This document shows, piece after piece, positions 15,413-22,209 of a stretch of 45,586 bases of DNA; within the stretch, counting starts at the first letter, position 1, and each line of letters begins with the position of its first letter. The notes beneath the pieces are model-generated. The model was not told the DNA's origin. It was given only the letters and a program-made list of their open reading frames with translations, and did no database searches. Both the position numbers and the translations under genes were made by a program. The DNA is from Nitrospirota bacterium (lineage in GTDB: Bacteria > Nitrospirota > Nitrospiria > SBBL01 > JAADHI01): assembly GCA_029261165.1 (NCBI GenBank), contig JAJDBV010000033.1, positions 1 through 45,586 of the forward strand. Reading direction: 5' to 3'.

Positions 15413-15447
15413 CGTGTCTATTGAGACTGGTTCTAGGATCTCTACTC

Positions 15448-15476
15448 ACTCTACAAACCTTTCCGTTGGGTGTCAA
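15448..15476 (-). promoter_or_regulatory. Sigma70 promoter of the prpDBC operon
   Basis: On the minus strand TTGACA (complement of 15471-15476) and TAGAGT (complement of 15448-15453) are separated by 17 bases, giving a predicted start near 15441 and a leader of about 30 bases before prpD. No clear operator dyad overlaps it. Confidence 0.6.
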
Positions 15477-15507
15477 ATAGGCGGGAGGGTAAGCGTTAAA
15501 AGTTGGG

Positions 15508-16371
15508 CTATGAATGGGGATTCTCGGCTGACTGGATTTCTTGGCTAAAGGCGGCCACCTCGACTAATTTATGTTCAAGCGTCTCGGTGATCTCCTCGAT
15601 CAAAGGCGCGCTCAAGTCCAGTATATTCCATGCCTCCGGATGGATGGGAGGGATAAAATAGTTTCCTGTGTTACCAAATCCGCTTGTCCTAATCAAAATA
15701 TCGGCCACGTGGATGACAGCTGTCTCGGTTCGGTACGTCCCCGACTTCTCAACATCATGGTGACATGCGATCGGTTCACATAATGTTTCAGGCAGTCCCC
15801 AAGCCCGCGCTGCCCATCCTCCGATTTCAGCATGGTCAACCTCAAGCACCTCCCTTTCTGCTTCCTTCAGAGAGATCTCCTTATTTTTGACCCCTGAGAG
15901 GAGATTTTCATATTGATCTCCAAGTTTTGTCTTCAAGATCACTCTTCCGATATCGTGTAAAAGGGCCGCTGTTGCGGTCTCCTCTGCCTTGGCCACTTTT
16001 AGGTGTTTTGAGATGATATTGGCGGCGGTGGCAGTACCCAGTGCGTGTTCCCAGAGTCCCAAGGAATTTTTATCGATCATCTCAAAAATCATTGAGGTCA
16101 AGACAAGTCCCTTGATGGTTTTGGTGCCGAGCATGACCATTGCTGTCGAGATGGTTGCGACCTGGCCCGGAAAGCCGTAAAATGGGGAATTTGCGAGACG
16201 GAGGATCCTGGCGGACAGGGTCTGATCGGATGAGATCAACTTGGAGATCTCTTTAAAAGAGGTCTTGTTGTCGCCTACCAGAGAGAGTATTTTTACGATG
16301 GTCCCGGGAATGGTGGGGAGGCATCGGACGTCCTTGATGACTTTTAAAAATGTATTGTGTTTATTATCCAT
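15508..16371 (-). CDS. HDOD-domain signalling protein
   Basis: The protein (287 aa from ATG 16371; a TTG four codons upstream is possible) has an HDOD domain, the HD-related output domain of unknown chemistry. Seen are LPTIPGTIVKILSLVGDNKTS, then ISSDQTLSARILRLANSPFYG, and the degenerate HD block AALLHDIGRVILKTKL followed by VDHAEIGGWAARAWGLPE and IACHHDVE. Such proteins act in signal transduction linked to cyclic-di-GMP, motility or stress. No GGDEF, EAL or receiver domain is attached. It stands alone on the minus strand upstream of the prp genes, with its own intergenic region and no strong ribosome binding site. Confidence 0.88.
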   Translation of the reverse strand: MDNKHNTFLKVIKDVRCLPTIPGTIVKILSLVGDNKTSFKEISKLISSDQTLSARILRLANSPFYGFPGQVATISTAMVMLGTKTIKGLVLTSMIFEMIDKNSLGLWEHALGTATAANIISKHLKVAKAEETATAALLHDIGRVILKTKLGDQYENLLSGVKNKEISLKEAEREVLEVDHAEIGGWAARAWGLPETLCEPIACHHDVEKSGTYRTETAVIHVADILIRTSGFGNTGNYFIPPIHPEAWNILDLSAPLIEEITETLEHKLVEVAAFSQEIQSAENPHS

Positions 16372-16773
16372 AAGTGCTTTCAATCGTTGCGCAGAGCTTG
16401 GGACTGGTCTTTTGAAGCTCCGCCCTTTATGCGAGGGAACGCACGAATACGTCTTAGAATCTTATCGGATGGAGAGGAAGAAAGCTTTAATATCCTCATG
16501 GTTTTGGTGGAAAAGACCTCACCCGGAGAGGGAAATTCCTTGCTAGGATCGGCCCTTTTTAAGGCGAAACTTTGCTTTTCAAGTCTCTGGTTTTTCAGAG
16601 GATCTCTCCCTTACCGGAGAGATCCCCATTCTCAATACCAACCGTGGTAATATGCTGGGATCGTGATGGCTTTTTACAGCGAGGCCTTTAACCCGACTCT
16701 CGGTAAATGAATGAGAGACTTGGTTCGACAATTTCCTGCAGAATAAATCAAAATAAACATTGTTGAGGTCGTT
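16372..16773. other. Intergenic region with hairpins, no gene seen
   Basis: This gap of about 400 bases between the divergent HDOD and endonuclease genes contains no convincing ORF. Two adjacent inverted repeats lie in it: CTCTG/CAGAG at 16585-16600 and a perfect 10-bp stem GGATCTCTCC/GGAGAGATCC at 16600-16625. Neither is followed by a T-run. No clear promoter pair was found. Confidence 0.5.
16600..16625. repeat. 10-bp perfect hairpin
   Basis: GGATCTCTCC (16600-16609) and GGAGAGATCC (16616-16625) pair perfectly around a six-base loop. A smaller hairpin with a T-rich loop (16585-16600) abuts it. No T-run follows on either strand, so it is not a standard terminator. It may be a protein-binding dyad or part of a palindromic intergenic repeat. 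Confidence 0.5.
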
Positions 16774-17574
16774 ATGATTCATTTGTTGTTCGCAATATTC
16801 ATAACTTTTCTTCCGTTTGAAGGGAATGCTCAAGCCGCTCCGGATCTTCTCAAAAGAGAATATCACGGGTTCACCCTCTGGCTTGATTGTGAGAAACACC
16901 ATGGTGCCGTTGCCTTCTACTATGAAATTGGTAAGGACAAAGGCAATGTCAGCCACAGAAATGTAAAGTTTGACTATGACCGAAAGGTTCCACTAAACTG
17001 CCAGCCTCAGTCTTGGCGTTCCTACCGGACAACAACTGTTGATCCATTTTTTGGGACATGGGATCGAGGGCACTTGGTTCCAGCGAACCATATGGATAGC
17101 AGTAAATCCACCTTGATGGATACTTTTTCCTTGACCAATACACTTCCTCAAAACTCGACCTTCAATCAGGCGAAAGGGGCCTGGCATCAGACAGAGATCA
17201 TCACCGAATGCTACAGAGACATTAGCCCTTTAAAAGTATGGGGCGGGGTTATCTGGGGACATGATCCGGAGGATGATTTTTTCACTGGGACACACGGGGT
17301 TAAGACGCCGGACCGTTGGTGGAAACTCATCTACCGCTTAGATAAAAACGAGTCCGTCGCCTGGGTGTTTCCGAATCGGCAGTCGGCCAAAGCTTCTAAT
17401 ATCGATCATTTCCTGGTATCCATCAAGGATCTCAAATCACGGCTTGACTTTATGCCGGACCTTGGCGAAATCGAGGGATTAGACCTTGATGAAGAGAGGC
17501 TGAAACCGAGCTGGCCTGTTACACAATCCGGGGAAAAACTCACCTGCGAAGGGCAAACCACATCGAGTGGTTAA
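16774..17574 (+). CDS. Secreted DNA/RNA non-specific endonuclease
   Basis: This 266-aa protein has a short Sec signal peptide (MIHLLFAIFITFLPFEGNAQA, about 21 residues), so it acts in the periplasm or outside. The beta-beta-alpha-metal nuclease signature WDRGHLVPANHMDSS contains the DRGH active site, with the catalytic histidine and the later metal-binding asparagine in NTLPQNSTFNQAKGAWHQTE. This is the family of Serratia nuclease and NucA. All key residues are present and the length is normal, so it should be active. It may scavenge nucleic acid or degrade extracellular DNA. GAGGT precedes ATG 16774. No inhibitor gene of the NuiA type was noticed next to it. Confidence 0.92.
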   Translation: MIHLLFAIFITFLPFEGNAQAAPDLLKREYHGFTLWLDCEKHHGAVAFYYEIGKDKGNVSHRNVKFDYDRKVPLNCQPQSWRSYRTTTVDPFFGTWDRGHLVPANHMDSSKSTLMDTFSLTNTLPQNSTFNQAKGAWHQTEIITECYRDISPLKVWGGVIWGHDPEDDFFTGTHGVKTPDRWWKLIYRLDKNESVAWVFPNRQSAKASNIDHFLVSIKDLKSRLDFMPDLGEIEGLDLDEERLKPSWPVTQSGEKLTCEGQTTSSG

Positions 17575-17654
17575 AAGATGGTTTTGTCCATTCTGATCGG
17601 AATTATTTTTATGATATGGTTGTTCTCATGAATCTTTATTAAGGAGGATTAAAT

Positions 17655-17750
17655 ATGGGCCAAAAAGACAAAGGTAAAAAAGAAAAACAAACGAAGCCTA
17701 AACTCACTCTAAAGGAAAAGAGGAAAGCGAAGAAAGAAAAGAAGGCATAA
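17655..17750 (+). CDS. Lysine-rich 31-aa protein
   Basis: ATG 17655 follows a perfect AAGGAGG (17641-17647). The 31 codons encode a product that is about half lysine: [17 protein letters not shown], then [14 protein letters not shown]. The strong ribosome binding site and the clean stop argue that it is real. Such small lysine-rich proteins are common beside nucleoid or ribosome-associated genes, but I do not assign a family. The VF530-type DNA-binding gene begins 38 bases downstream on the same strand, so the two may be co-expressed nucleic-acid-binding proteins. Confidence 0.6.
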   Translation: MGQKDKGKKEKQTKPKLTLKEKRKAKKEKKA

Positions 17751-17788
17751 TCGCCTCGCTGGCCCAAAAGAAAGACAAAGCCCGATTC

Positions 17789-18007
17789 ATGAGTAAGCAC
17801 CAAGCCAATAACCCACTGCACGGCATTACCCTGGAGCAGATTGTGAATAGCCTGGTTGCGCATTACGGCTGGAGCGCGTTGGGTAAACGCATCAACATCC
17901 GGTGTTTCAACAGCAACCCATCCGTAAAGTCCAGCCTGAAATTTCTGCGAAAGACGCCTTGGGCAAGAAAAAAAGTCGAAAACTTGTATATTGCCATGCA
18001 GAAGTAG
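17789..18007 (+). CDS. VF530 family (DUF2132) DNA-binding protein
   Basis: The 72-aa protein matches the VF530/DUF2132 family across its length: [33 protein letters not shown], then [22 protein letters not shown]. The family is small, alpha-helical and DNA-binding in the one case of known structure (from Vibrio); its cellular role is not settled. ATG 17789 has no strong ribosome binding site. It lies just after the lysine-rich 31-aa gene, so reinitiation or coupling is possible. Confidence 0.9.
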   Translation: MSKHQANNPLHGITLEQIVNSLVAHYGWSALGKRINIRCFNSNPSVKSSLKFLRKTPWARKKVENLYIAMQK

Positions 18008-18223
18008 AGGATTAGAATCTACTGCGAGCGACTCATGCACTTAATGGACACAATTTTCCAGAACATTTCTCGCTCACCGTATAGACACATACGCCTCCGC
18101 TCAAAACAACCTGGAAAATCGGTCCCTTAAGCACCTTAGGCGCTCTCGCTACGATTCTATCTGTTGGGAAATCCAGGCAACCGGAATAGCTACAAACAGA
18201 AATCTCAAACAAAAGGAGCAGAT

Positions 18224-18616
18224 ATGAAAACACACAGCCGATGCGACCTGTTCCTTATAATATCTGTTCTGGTTGCAGTGCTGTTTGTGCAAGGATGTGT
18301 CACGAAAGAACGATATCTGATGCAGGTTTCAGAATCGCAGGTCCTTACAGACCAACTCAAAGAGGAACAACAAAAACGTGGTGATTTGGAAAAGGAAGCG
18401 GTCGGTCTTAAAAAGCAAATCGAAGACATCAAGACGGAACTGATGGATACCAAAGAAAATGCTGCAAACACAGAAAAGAGTTTGAGGAGGTCGCTTGCCG
18501 CCCGCAAACAGCAACGGGATGTTGCCATGCAGATGGGCGCAATGATCGAGCGATCTCTCAATCAGGAAATTCAGCGTTTAAGAGATGAGCTAGCAAAAAT
18601 AAAGCGTAAGCGATAG
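18224..18616 (+). CDS. Coiled-coil lipoprotein
   Basis: AAAGGAG places the start at ATG 18224; the longer frame from 18164 lacks support. The product is 130 aa with a lipoprotein signal peptide (LFLIISVLVAVLFVQGC, lipid cysteine about 25). An almost continuous helix follows: TDQLKEEQQKRGDLEKEAVGL, then KKQIEDIKTELMDTKENAAN and a basic C-terminus (RLRDELAKIKRKR). The heptad-like spacing predicts a long coiled coil, as in Lpp-like or OmpA-associated spacer lipoproteins. It has no catalytic motif. The next gene starts 26 bases after it. Confidence 0.7.
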   Translation: MKTHSRCDLFLIISVLVAVLFVQGCVTKERYLMQVSESQVLTDQLKEEQQKRGDLEKEAVGLKKQIEDIKTELMDTKENAANTEKSLRRSLAARKQQRDVAMQMGAMIERSLNQEIQRLRDELAKIKRKR

Positions 18617-18642
18617 AGGCTTCTCTTTTGGAGGATCAAAAA

Positions 18643-19368
18643 ATGCCTGAATTTATCCCTGCAGAAATACTCAAAAAAGGTTTCGATATTTTTGGTCATT
18701 TCTACTCGGTGATTTTAAAGTCAGGAGATAAGATTGACTGCCGAAGCGTTCTCGAAATTGTGGCGAAGCAAAATAAACCCGCTGAAAGAGATGCCATATT
18801 AAAGCAATCTCCTGACGCGATATTTATCATGATGAATCCAGGGTCATCATTCCCCTTGGAAGAAGTCAATAACGCCTTTTCTGAAGAACAGATAAGTCAG
18901 CTTGCCGTATCTTTGGTGCCAACGAGGCCGGATACCACGCAGTATCAAGTCATGAGAGTGATGCATTATTGTGCATGGGATCATGTGCGCGTGTTGAACA
19001 TCTCCGATATGAGAGATCCTAAGAGTGGAAAATTTATTGAGCGTTTTAGAAATATTGAGAAAATAACAGGATTTCAATCCCACTCTATTTTTTCAGATGA
19101 CCGAACGGATGAGCTGAAAAGCAGGTTAAAAAAGAGGACTGGAGCACCCATTGTTTGTGCTTGGGGCGTCAGTGCCGACTTAGACCCACTTATTCAAAGA
19201 TGTTTAGCCGGGATCTCTAGAATGCCCGCGCGGGCGGATCTTGCCGGACTTTTGAAGCCGGGGACGGATAATAAATATTTTCATCCATTACCCACCTTGC
19301 AAAAACAAAAAGTAAAGTGGGTCAACGATATGCTTAGAGAAATCAAAACCGAACAAGCGACCGACTAA
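18643..19368 (+). CDS. DUF1643-like protein
   Basis: I take ATG 18643 because GGAGG at 18630-18634 precedes it; an ATG five codons upstream lacks one. The 241-aa protein contains IFIMMNPGSSFPLEE, then RPDTTQYQVMRVMHYCAWDHVRVLNISDMRD and IVCAWGVSADLDPL. The arrangement (MNPS/G near the start, a Thr-containing second block, VxNLxD and a WG motif) resembles the DUF1643 family, often found in accessory regions and phages, with unknown function. The match is by pattern, so the family call is moderate. No signal peptide is present. Confidence 0.55.
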   Translation: MPEFIPAEILKKGFDIFGHFYSVILKSGDKIDCRSVLEIVAKQNKPAERDAILKQSPDAIFIMMNPGSSFPLEEVNNAFSEEQISQLAVSLVPTRPDTTQYQVMRVMHYCAWDHVRVLNISDMRDPKSGKFIERFRNIEKITGFQSHSIFSDDRTDELKSRLKKRTGAPIVCAWGVSADLDPLIQRCLAGISRMPARADLAGLLKPGTDNKYFHPLPTLQKQKVKWVNDMLREIKTEQATD

Positions 19369-19544
19369 ATGCTTAATGCCTCGCCCTTTTATCGGGGACA
19401 CTTCGATGTGTCTGGAAAAGTCGCCATGTGGATTGACCGTATTCTAATAGATTCTTGCGCTTTGTCCTGATATCTGCTACTTTTTGGTTGTTATTTTGAT
19501 ACTATTTCCCTTAGGGGACCTTTTATTTATTGGTCATAAATCTT

Positions 19545-20279
19545 ATGGAAAAAATTTCCATTCAAAAATGGATCTGGCCTTGCGGAAGAATCCTCCTGGT
19601 CTGTTTTCTCATGGCCGGGTGTGCCGGGACAGAGGAAAAGTCAGAGCTGCTCTCCTTACTTGGGATCGATGAGGATATTGTCGATGTTTCATCCGAAGAG
19701 GTCGACAATATTTACGACGCCTTGACGCTTTTGAAGCGTGGGGAGGCACACTTTGTCAAAAAAGAATATGATGAGGCCGCGGCAGAGTTCCAACGTTTCC
19801 TGACACTCCATCCCTTTAACCGGATGGCCTCCTTTGCTCAGTACCGTCTTGGCATGAGCTATTATAAGCAGATGCATACCATTGACCGTGATCCGGCGCC
19901 GATGGAAAAGGCGATAGCAGCACTGCAAAAAGTGGTGGCCAACTATCCCAGAAGCCTTTATGTCGATGATGCAGCGCTAAAAATCGCGGCACTCAGGCTC
20001 CGCCGGGCGGAACATCACTTCAATGTTGGTTTCTTTTATTATAGGACGGATGCTTATCCGGCGGCGATCTCTCGTTTTCAAAAGGTCTTTCAAGAGGGAG
20101 GGGAAGGCTCCCTTCTCGAGAAAACCCTCTATTATCTCGGCCTTTCCCACTACGAGGCCGGAAACCGGGAGGCCTCTGCCGAATCCTTTCGCCGTCTGCT
20201 CAACGAATACCCCGATTCTCCTTACACCCTGAAGAGCGAAAAGATGCGAACCTCCCTTGATGTTCCTTCCTCATCATAG
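19545..20279 (+). CDS. bamD: BamD-type outer-membrane assembly lipoprotein
   Basis: ATG 19545 gives 244 aa; a TTG 15 bases upstream is possible. The N-terminus is a lipoprotein signal peptide with lipobox LMAGC (cysteine near residue 22). TPR-like repeats follow: LLKRGEAHFVKKEYDEAAAEFQ, then MASFAQYRLGMSYYKQ, MEKAIAALQKVVANYP and EKTLYYLGLSHYEAGNRE. The set and the length are those of BamD (YfiO/ComL), the essential lipoprotein of the BAM complex that inserts beta-barrel proteins into the outer membrane. It starts a run of same-strand genes through mfd; the next start is three bases after its stop. Confidence 0.85.
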   Translation: MEKISIQKWIWPCGRILLVCFLMAGCAGTEEKSELLSLLGIDEDIVDVSSEEVDNIYDALTLLKRGEAHFVKKEYDEAAAEFQRFLTLHPFNRMASFAQYRLGMSYYKQMHTIDRDPAPMEKAIAALQKVVANYPRSLYVDDAALKIAALRLRRAEHHFNVGFFYYRTDAYPAAISRFQKVFQEGGEGSLLEKTLYYLGLSHYEAGNREASAESFRRLLNEYPDSPYTLKSEKMRTSLDVPSSS

Positions 20280-20282
20280 AAA

Positions 20283-20729
20283 ATGCGTTATTATCCTATT
20301 TTTCTTGATCTGAAAGCGCAGCATGTGGTTATGGTCGGAGGTGGGGCTGTGGCCGAGCGGAAGGTGGCGACTCTTTTAAAGTCCGGTGCCGATGTGACAG
20401 TTGTCAGTCCGAGTGTCACACGTCGTCTGGCTGGCTGGATCTCCCAGAAGAAGGTCAGACATATTCGGCGGGCGTACCGGAAAGGAGATCTGGGCCAGGC
20501 GGTTATCGCCTTCACGGCAACAGACAGTGATAGGGTGAACCAAGAGGTCGCGGAGGACGCTGAACAAAAAAATATCTGGATCAATGTTGCCGACCAATCC
20601 GTTCCAGGCAACTTTATTCTCCCGGCGATTTTTACAAAACGGGATGTAACGGTCGCGGTTTCTACCGGGGGAAAAGATCCCCGCCGCGCGGTCAAGATCA
20701 GAGATTCCCTGAGAGGAGTTACCCTTTGA
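20283..20729 (+). CDS. Precorrin-2 dehydrogenase / sirohydrochlorin ferrochelatase (CysG-N, Met8-like)
   Basis: The 148 aa are the Rossmann NAD-binding part of the siroheme synthase N-domain: YPIFLDLKAQHVVMVGGGAVAERKVATLLKSGADVTVVSP. ATDSDRVNQEVAEDAEQKNIWINVADQSVPGNFILPA and the conserved tail VTVAVSTGGKDPRRAVKIRD follow. It oxidises precorrin-2 to sirohydrochlorin and may insert iron, leading to siroheme for sulfite and nitrite reductases. It is shorter than the roughly 200-220 aa of Met8/CysG-N enzymes, because the C-terminal helical part is missing, so chelatase activity is doubtful. Its TGA overlaps the TTG start of the next gene. Confidence 0.88.
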   Translation: MRYYPIFLDLKAQHVVMVGGGAVAERKVATLLKSGADVTVVSPSVTRRLAGWISQKKVRHIRRAYRKGDLGQAVIAFTATDSDRVNQEVAEDAEQKNIWINVADQSVPGNFILPAIFTKRDVTVAVSTGGKDPRRAVKIRDSLRGVTL

Positions 20730-21700
20730 AAAAAATAGAGCCGCTCCCCTGGGAGAAACTGAAGACCTATTCTATAAAGGACCGCATCAGCAAGGTCCGA
20801 AAAGAGGACCTGGCCACCCCGCTTCCCTCTGGAAACGGGGTGGCCCCTTTTCTTGATACGCTGCCGCAGATCCTGGCGGCAAAAGATCTGCACGAAATTA
20901 TTGCGGCCATGGCCAAGGCCTACCATCAAGACAAGATGATTTCTCTGGCACTTGGGGCCCATGTGATCAAGGTGGGATTAAACCCCCTGATTATTGATCT
21001 CATGGAACGGGGCATCGTCTCTTCTATCGCTCTGAATGGCGCAGGAATTATTCACGATTTTGAACTGGCCTACATTGGTTCGACCTCTGAAGATGTTGCG
21101 GCTGAATTAGAAGATGGACGCTTTGGCATGGCAGAAGAGACGGCGACCCATTTAAATCGCGCGATTACCAAGGGGGCCGCGGAAGGGATCGGGATCGGTG
21201 AAGCGGTTGGGACGATGATTCTTGGAGGGAAGTTCCCCCACACAAAATACAGCCTTCTGGCGGCAGGGGCGCGTCTTGGCATCCCGGTGACGGTCCATGT
21301 GGCGATTGGGACGGATATTATTCACATGCACCCCTCTGCGGATGGGGCCGCGATCGGGAAGGGATCTTTTCTCGATTTTCGCCGTTATACAGAGTGCATG
21401 GCGAAGTTGGAGGGGGGCGTATATTTGAATATCGGTTCCGCTGTTCTCCTGCCCGAAATCTTTTTGAAGGCCCTTTCCCTTTCGAGAAACCTTGGGCGGA
21501 CGGTCCAGGATTTTACCGTGGTCAATCTGGACTTCATCCAGCATTATCGCCCCCTCACGAATGTCGTAAAGCGGCCGACACAGAGGAATGGAAAAGGATA
21601 TTCCCTGACCGGCCATCATGAGATTATGGTGCCGCTTCTGATCGCCGGGCTTCTTGCCGAGTTGGGTACTGATAAAAAAGAAAATAAAAGCTCAATATGA
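20726..21700 (+). CDS. Deoxyhypusine-synthase-like conserved protein
   Basis: The start is TTG 20726 with GAGAGGAG seven bases upstream; the TTGA overlaps the previous stop. The 324-aa protein shows blocks that I associate with bacterial deoxyhypusine-synthase-fold proteins: MISLALGAHVIKVGLNPLI, IALNGAGIIHDFELAYIGSTSEDVA, then GTDIIHMHPSADGAAIGKGS and LEGGVYLNIGSAVLLPEIFLKAL. The HDFE and GTD motifs resemble NAD- and spermidine-binding parts of that fold. Bacteria lack eIF5A, so the true substrate is unknown; homospermidine-synthase-like chemistry is one possibility. It is embedded between a siroheme gene and rfaE2 in one overlapping operon. Confidence 0.6.
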   Translation: MKKIEPLPWEKLKTYSIKDRISKVRKEDLATPLPSGNGVAPFLDTLPQILAAKDLHEIIAAMAKAYHQDKMISLALGAHVIKVGLNPLIIDLMERGIVSSIALNGAGIIHDFELAYIGSTSEDVAAELEDGRFGMAEETATHLNRAITKGAAEGIGIGEAVGTMILGGKFPHTKYSLLAAGARLGIPVTVHVAIGTDIIHMHPSADGAAIGKGSFLDFRRYTECMAKLEGGVYLNIGSAVLLPEIFLKALSLSRNLGRTVQDFTVVNLDFIQHYRPLTNVVKRPTQRNGKGYSLTGHHEIMVPLLIAGLLAELGTDKKENKSSI

Positions 21701-22209
21701 AAAATACCAAGCTCATGACACTGGTAGATCTCACCAAGCAGGTCCGTGCATTCCAGAAAAAAAAGAAGAAGGTGGTCTTTACCAACGGCTGTTTTGACAT
21801 CCTGCATGTCGGCCATATCCGATATCTCTCGGCAGCGCGGGCCTTGGGGGATGTCTTAATCGTTGCGGTCAACTCTGATCGATCGGTTCGCGCGTTGAAA
21901 GGAGAACAACGGCCCATTGTCCCGCAAAGAGAGCGGCTCGAGGTCCTCGCGGCTTTATCTTTTGTCGATTATCTACTTCTTTTCACAGGAAAGACGCCCG
22001 GAAGGTTGATCAACACGCTGGGGCCGGATATCCTGGTCAAGGGGGGGGATTGGTCTTTGGAAGAAATTGTCGGTAGAAAACAGGTGGAAGCACGTGGCGG
22101 AAAAGTTGTTCGCATCAAGGTGGTCCGGGGGGCCTCGACAACGGGCCTGATCGAACGCATCGTGGAGAAATCGCTCCCCGCTGCTCCTTCCAGGACCCGT
22201 GCGGTATGA
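21697..22209 (+). CDS. rfaE2: D-glycero-beta-D-manno-heptose 1-phosphate adenylyltransferase
   Basis: The 170-aa protein is a stand-alone nucleotidyltransferase of the HldE C-terminal type. The class I signature KVVFTNGCFDILHVGHIRYL holds the HxGH motif. VAVNSDRSVRALKG and RPIVPQRERLEVLAAL follow, then DILVKGGDWSLEEIVGR and the C-terminal GASTTGLIERI block resembling ISTTxI(I/V)xxI. It transfers AMP to heptose-1-phosphate to form ADP-heptose for the LPS inner core. The kinase half (RfaE1) is not in this window. Its ATG overlaps the previous stop, and its own TGA overlaps the mfd start. Confidence 0.93.
   Translation: MKNTKLMTLVDLTKQVRAFQKKKKKVVFTNGCFDILHVGHIRYLSAARALGDVLIVAVNSDRSVRALKGEQRPIVPQRERLEVLAALSFVDYLLLFTGKTPGRLINTLGPDILVKGGDWSLEEIVGRKQVEARGGKVVRIKVVRGASTTGLIERIVEKSLPAAPSRTRAV

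Noticed and set aside
20291-20962. 223-codon minus-strand frame
   Set aside because: It is antisense to the siroheme dehydrogenase and the DHS-like gene, both of which have clear motifs; the translation is low-complexity.
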